Source of the DNA: an uncultured Acetatifactor sp.
GTDB lineage: Bacteria; Bacillota; Clostridia; Lachnospirales; Lachnospiraceae
Assembly: GCA_948496895.1 (NCBI GenBank)
Contig: CAOOJO010000019.1
Coordinates: 1-16,157 of the forward strand
Direction: 5' to 3'
Length of the DNA: 16,157 nt
Below, in pieces: positions 14,070 to 16,157 of this stretch. The notes beneath the pieces are model-generated. The model searched no databases. It was given only the letters and a program-made list of their open reading frames with translations, and was not told the DNA's origin. The translations under genes and the position numbers were made by a program. Numbering within the stretch: position 1 is the stretch's first letter; the number at the start of each line of letters is the position of its first letter.

Positions 14070-14965
14070 TCCTTATAATTCCCATCCGCCTCCCGGTACT
14101 CCCTGGGGGTGCAGTGCATGTACCTGCGGAAGGTCCGGTTGAAATAGCTGATGTTGCCGTAGCCGCAGTCCATGGCGATGGCCGTGACAGGGGCGTCGCT
14201 GTCCCGCAGCAGGTCGCAGGCCACGCTCACCCGGTACTGGTTCAGGTACTCCATGGCCGTCATGTTGACCCGGGACTTGAACAGGCGGCAGAACTGCCCC
14301 TGGCTCATGTGGAAGCGGCCGGCCAGCTCCGGCAGGGTAATCGGACGGCTGTAGTTTTCCTGCATGAACTGGAGGATTTCCTTGATGACCAGGACCTTCG
14401 CGTCCCTGTCCCCGGGGCCGGAAGCCAGGGCAGTGGCGGGGTATTGGCAAAGGAAATGCCAGGCCTGCAGGAGGGCCGCCTTGATCAACAGCTCCCTGCC
14501 CTGGATGCCTGCCAGGCACAGGCGGCGCAGCTCCTCCAGGGCAGTGTGCAGCGCCTCCCAGGCCTCCTCCCCGGCCCGGAAGTGGTCGCGGAACACCAGC
14601 CTGCCCGAGGACTGGCTCAGGATGTATTTCTGCTGGATGTCGTCATTGCCGCTGCTGCATATCAGCTCCCGGCCGAACACCAGGGCGTAGAAGCTCAGGG
14701 GGACGCCGGGCTCCGCGGACAGGGAGTGGAGATTTCCGGAATCCACGAACAGGATGTCCCCCTGGGCCACCGGGAATCTGTGGTTGTGCACATGGGCGAT
14801 GCCCCGGCCCTCCTCCACGGCCAGCAGCTCGTATTCCTCATGCCAGTGGGTGTAGAGGCGCTCCTGCAAAGACGGATTTGTAGTATATTCATGGAGCATC
14901 AGGTGGAAGCGCAGGTTGCCGTGCTCAGTGGCCTCGCGGAACGGATCTGGTTCCCGGCTGTTCAT
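14066..14965 (-). CDS. AraC-family transcriptional regulator
   Basis: Probable carbohydrate-responsive activator. The 299 residues split into an N-terminal cupin sensor (about 20-110; THWHEEYELLAVEEGRG, then QGDILFVDSGNLHSL) and a C-terminal DNA-binding domain with two helix-turn-helix motifs (about 196-293; ITLPELAGRFHMSQGQFCRL and PVTAIAMDCGYGNISYFNRT, the latter the AraC signature). The start at 14965 is chosen because AAGGAGG lies 8 nt upstream; an in-frame ATG at 15007 has none. It is divergent from the GH31 gene with a 154-bp gap, the usual layout of a regulator and its target. The effector is unknown. Confidence 0.93.
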   Translation of the reverse strand: MNSREPDPFREATEHGNLRFHLMLHEYTTNPSLQERLYTHWHEEYELLAVEEGRGIAHVHNHRFPVAQGDILFVDSGNLHSLSAEPGVPLSFYALVFGRELICSSGNDDIQQKYILSQSSGRLVFRDHFRAGEEAWEALHTALEELRRLCLAGIQGRELLIKAALLQAWHFLCQYPATALASGPGDRDAKVLVIKEILQFMQENYSRPITLPELAGRFHMSQGQFCRLFKSRVNMTAMEYLNQYRVSVACDLLRDSDAPVTAIAMDCGYGNISYFNRTFRRYMHCTPREYREADGNYKD

Positions 14966-15119
14966 GCCATGTCCCTCCTTTGTCAAAATAGTGTTAGAAA
15001 CCGCCATAAAAGGTCAAGTATTTCCCTTCTGGGATTAGTATAATACAAGTATGGGCAGATTGCCAGTCCGATCAGGAAGATTCGGCATGTAAAATAGAAA
15101 CCAGAAAGGAAGAAAAGCC
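14966..15119. promoter_or_regulatory. Divergent araC-type / GH31 promoter region
   Basis: Facing the GH31 gene there is a perfect TATAAT (15039-15044) with no recognisable -35 at normal spacing, the pattern expected of an activator-dependent promoter. Facing the regulator gene there is TTGACC (15012-15017), 18 nt, CACTAT (14988-14993), a weak match. A 7-bp direct repeat CAAGTAT occurs at 15015-15021 and 15046-15052, starts 31 bp apart (about three helical turns), flanking the GH31 -10. It is a candidate regulator-binding site. Confidence 0.4.
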
Positions 15120-16157
15120 ATGCAATTCAAAGAAGAAAACGGCGCTCTGATCGCCAGGCAGAATGGAGAGACGCTGCGCATCGAGGCCTGGGGGAAGGAT
15201 TCCCTGCGGGTGCGGGCCACCAGGCTCCCCTCTTTCACGGAGCAGGACTGGGCGCTGACGGAAGACCCGGGGCCAAGCCGGGCAGAGGTGGAGATCGGCG
15301 AGGTGGACCACTGGGTGGGGGACGGCACCATGGACAAGCGCCAGATTGCCTCCGTCACCAACGGGCGCATCCGGGCCGTGGTGAATTTCCGCGGGGTGAT
15401 GGTGTTCTACAGGGACGGGAAGCCTTTCCTGCAGGAGTATTTCCGGGAGTACGACGGGACCCTGAGCCGGGAGAGCCGCTGCCTGAAGATCGTCAACCGG
15501 GAGTGGAAGGGCGTGATCGGCGGCAGCGAGCATCAGCTGAACGTGAAGTTCGAGAGCAATGACGGGGAGAAGCTCTACGGCATGGGGCAGTATCAGCAGC
15601 CCTACCTGGACCTGAAGGGCTGCGTGCTGGAGCTGGCCCAGCGCAACTCCCAGATCTCCGTGCCCTTTCTGGTGTCCAGCTTAGGGTACGGCATGCTCTG
15701 GAACAATCCGGCGGTGGGACAGGTGGCCTTCGGGAAGAACTACACCGAGTGGACGGCCCGCTCCACCAGGCAGATGGACTACTGGCTCACCGTGGCCCAC
15801 GGGCCGAAGGGAATCCTGGAGCACTATACGGCAGTCACCGGGCGGGCCCCCATGTTCCCGGAGGACCGCATGGGGCTGTGGCAGTGTAAGCTGCGCTACC
15901 GCACCCAGGAGGAGGTGCTGTCCGTGGCCAGGCAGTATCAGAAGGAAGGCATCCAGATCGACCAGATCGTCATCGATTTCTTCCATTGGACGGTGCAGGG
16001 GGACTGGAAGTTCGACACCACCTACTGGCCGGATCCAAAGGCCATGGTGGAGGAGCTCCACGCCATGGGCATCAAGGTGGTGGTGTCCATATGGCCCTCT
16101 GTGGACAGGCGCAGCGAGCATTTCTGGGAGATGATGGACAGGGGGCTGCTGATCCGG
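15120..16157 (+). CDS. Glycoside hydrolase family 31, alpha-xylosidase-like (3' end outside window)
   Basis: Probable cytoplasmic alpha-glycosidase, best guess alpha-xylosidase, releasing terminal alpha-linked xylose or glucose from oligosaccharides. The ATG at 15120 has AAAGGA 9 nt upstream, and 346 residues are visible without a stop. The N-terminal beta-sandwich domain covers about 1-235 (LYGMGQYQQPYLDLKG at 152-167, then ISVPFLVSSLGYGMLWNNP at 179-197). The catalytic barrel begins with MGLWQCKLRYRTQEEV (251-266) and QIVIDFFHW (282-290), a GH31 hallmark, followed by DWKFDTTYWPDPKAMVEELH. No signal peptide is seen. The catalytic Asp nucleophile lies beyond the window, so substrate specificity cannot be settled. 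The adjacent AraC-family gene is probably its regulator. Confidence 0.9.
   Translation, partial: MQFKEENGALIARQNGETLRIEAWGKDSLRVRATRLPSFTEQDWALTEDPGPSRAEVEIGEVDHWVGDGTMDKRQIASVTNGRIRAVVNFRGVMVFYRDGKPFLQEYFREYDGTLSRESRCLKIVNREWKGVIGGSEHQLNVKFESNDGEKLYGMGQYQQPYLDLKGCVLELAQRNSQISVPFLVSSLGYGMLWNNPAVGQVAFGKNYTEWTARSTRQMDYWLTVAHGPKGILEHYTAVTGRAPMFPEDRMGLWQCKLRYRTQEEVLSVARQYQKEGIQIDQIVIDFFHWTVQGDWKFDTTYWPDPKAMVEELHAMGIKVVVSIWPSVDRRSEHFWEMMDRGLLIR

Noticed and set aside
14981..14986. TTGACA on the minus strand as the -35 of the AraC-family gene
   Set aside because: It overlaps the bases next to the AAGGAGG Shine-Dalgarno, so transcription would begin inside the coding sequence.
14114..15043. 309-codon open frame opposite the AraC-family gene
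   Set aside because: Antisense shadow in a GC-rich gene whose AraC motifs are unmistakable on the other strand.

Overview
The window reads as the late flagellar (hook-filament junction, filament cap, chaperone, filament) locus of a low-to-medium GC Gram-positive anaerobe, most likely a motile Lachnospiraceae-type gut clostridium. This rests on the FlgM-FlgN-FlgK-FlgL-FliW-CsrA gene order, the FliW/CsrA pair, the flagellin N-terminus, strong AGGAGG ribosome binding sites and sigma-28 (SigD-type) promoters. I cannot name a species. No tRNA, rRNA, CRISPR array or insertion sequence was seen.

Layout. Everything from position 19 to about 14,965 is read on the minus strand; only the last gene is on the plus strand. 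In transcription order (high to low coordinates): an AraC-family regulator (14066-14965), divergent from a GH31 alpha-glycosidase (15120 to the window edge); a GNAT acetyltransferase with its own sigma-A-like promoter; a divergent ThyX thymidylate synthase preceded by seven 10-bp tandem repeats; then the flagellar genes flgM, flgN, two different flgK genes, flgL, fliW and csrA, ending in an intrinsic terminator; then flaG, a small unrecognised ORF coupled to both neighbours, fliD, fliS and a fliT-like chaperone gene, ending in a second terminator; and last a flagellin gene with its own sigma-28 promoter and a leader of about 117 nt.

How the genes work together. FlgM is the anti-sigma-28 factor. 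A consensus sigma-28 promoter (TAAA-N15-GCCGATAT) lies inside the last codons of thyX and points at flgM, so the anti-sigma gene and the junction genes should be switched on by the sigma factor FlgM restrains. FlgN, FliS and the FliT-like protein are export chaperones for FlgK/FlgL, flagellin and FliD. The two FlgK proteins and FlgL join hook to filament, FliD caps the filament, and flagellin builds it. FliW and CsrA form the Firmicutes homeostatic switch: CsrA represses flagellin translation at GGA-containing leader sites, FliW sequesters CsrA, and free flagellin titrates FliW. GGA-rich leaders are visible for flagellin and also for flaG, where one 12-mer overlapping the Shine-Dalgarno matches the E. 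coli CsrA consensus at 11 of 12 positions.

The right end (AraC regulator and GH31 enzyme) looks like a separate carbohydrate-use locus and is visibly richer in G and C than the flagellin end.
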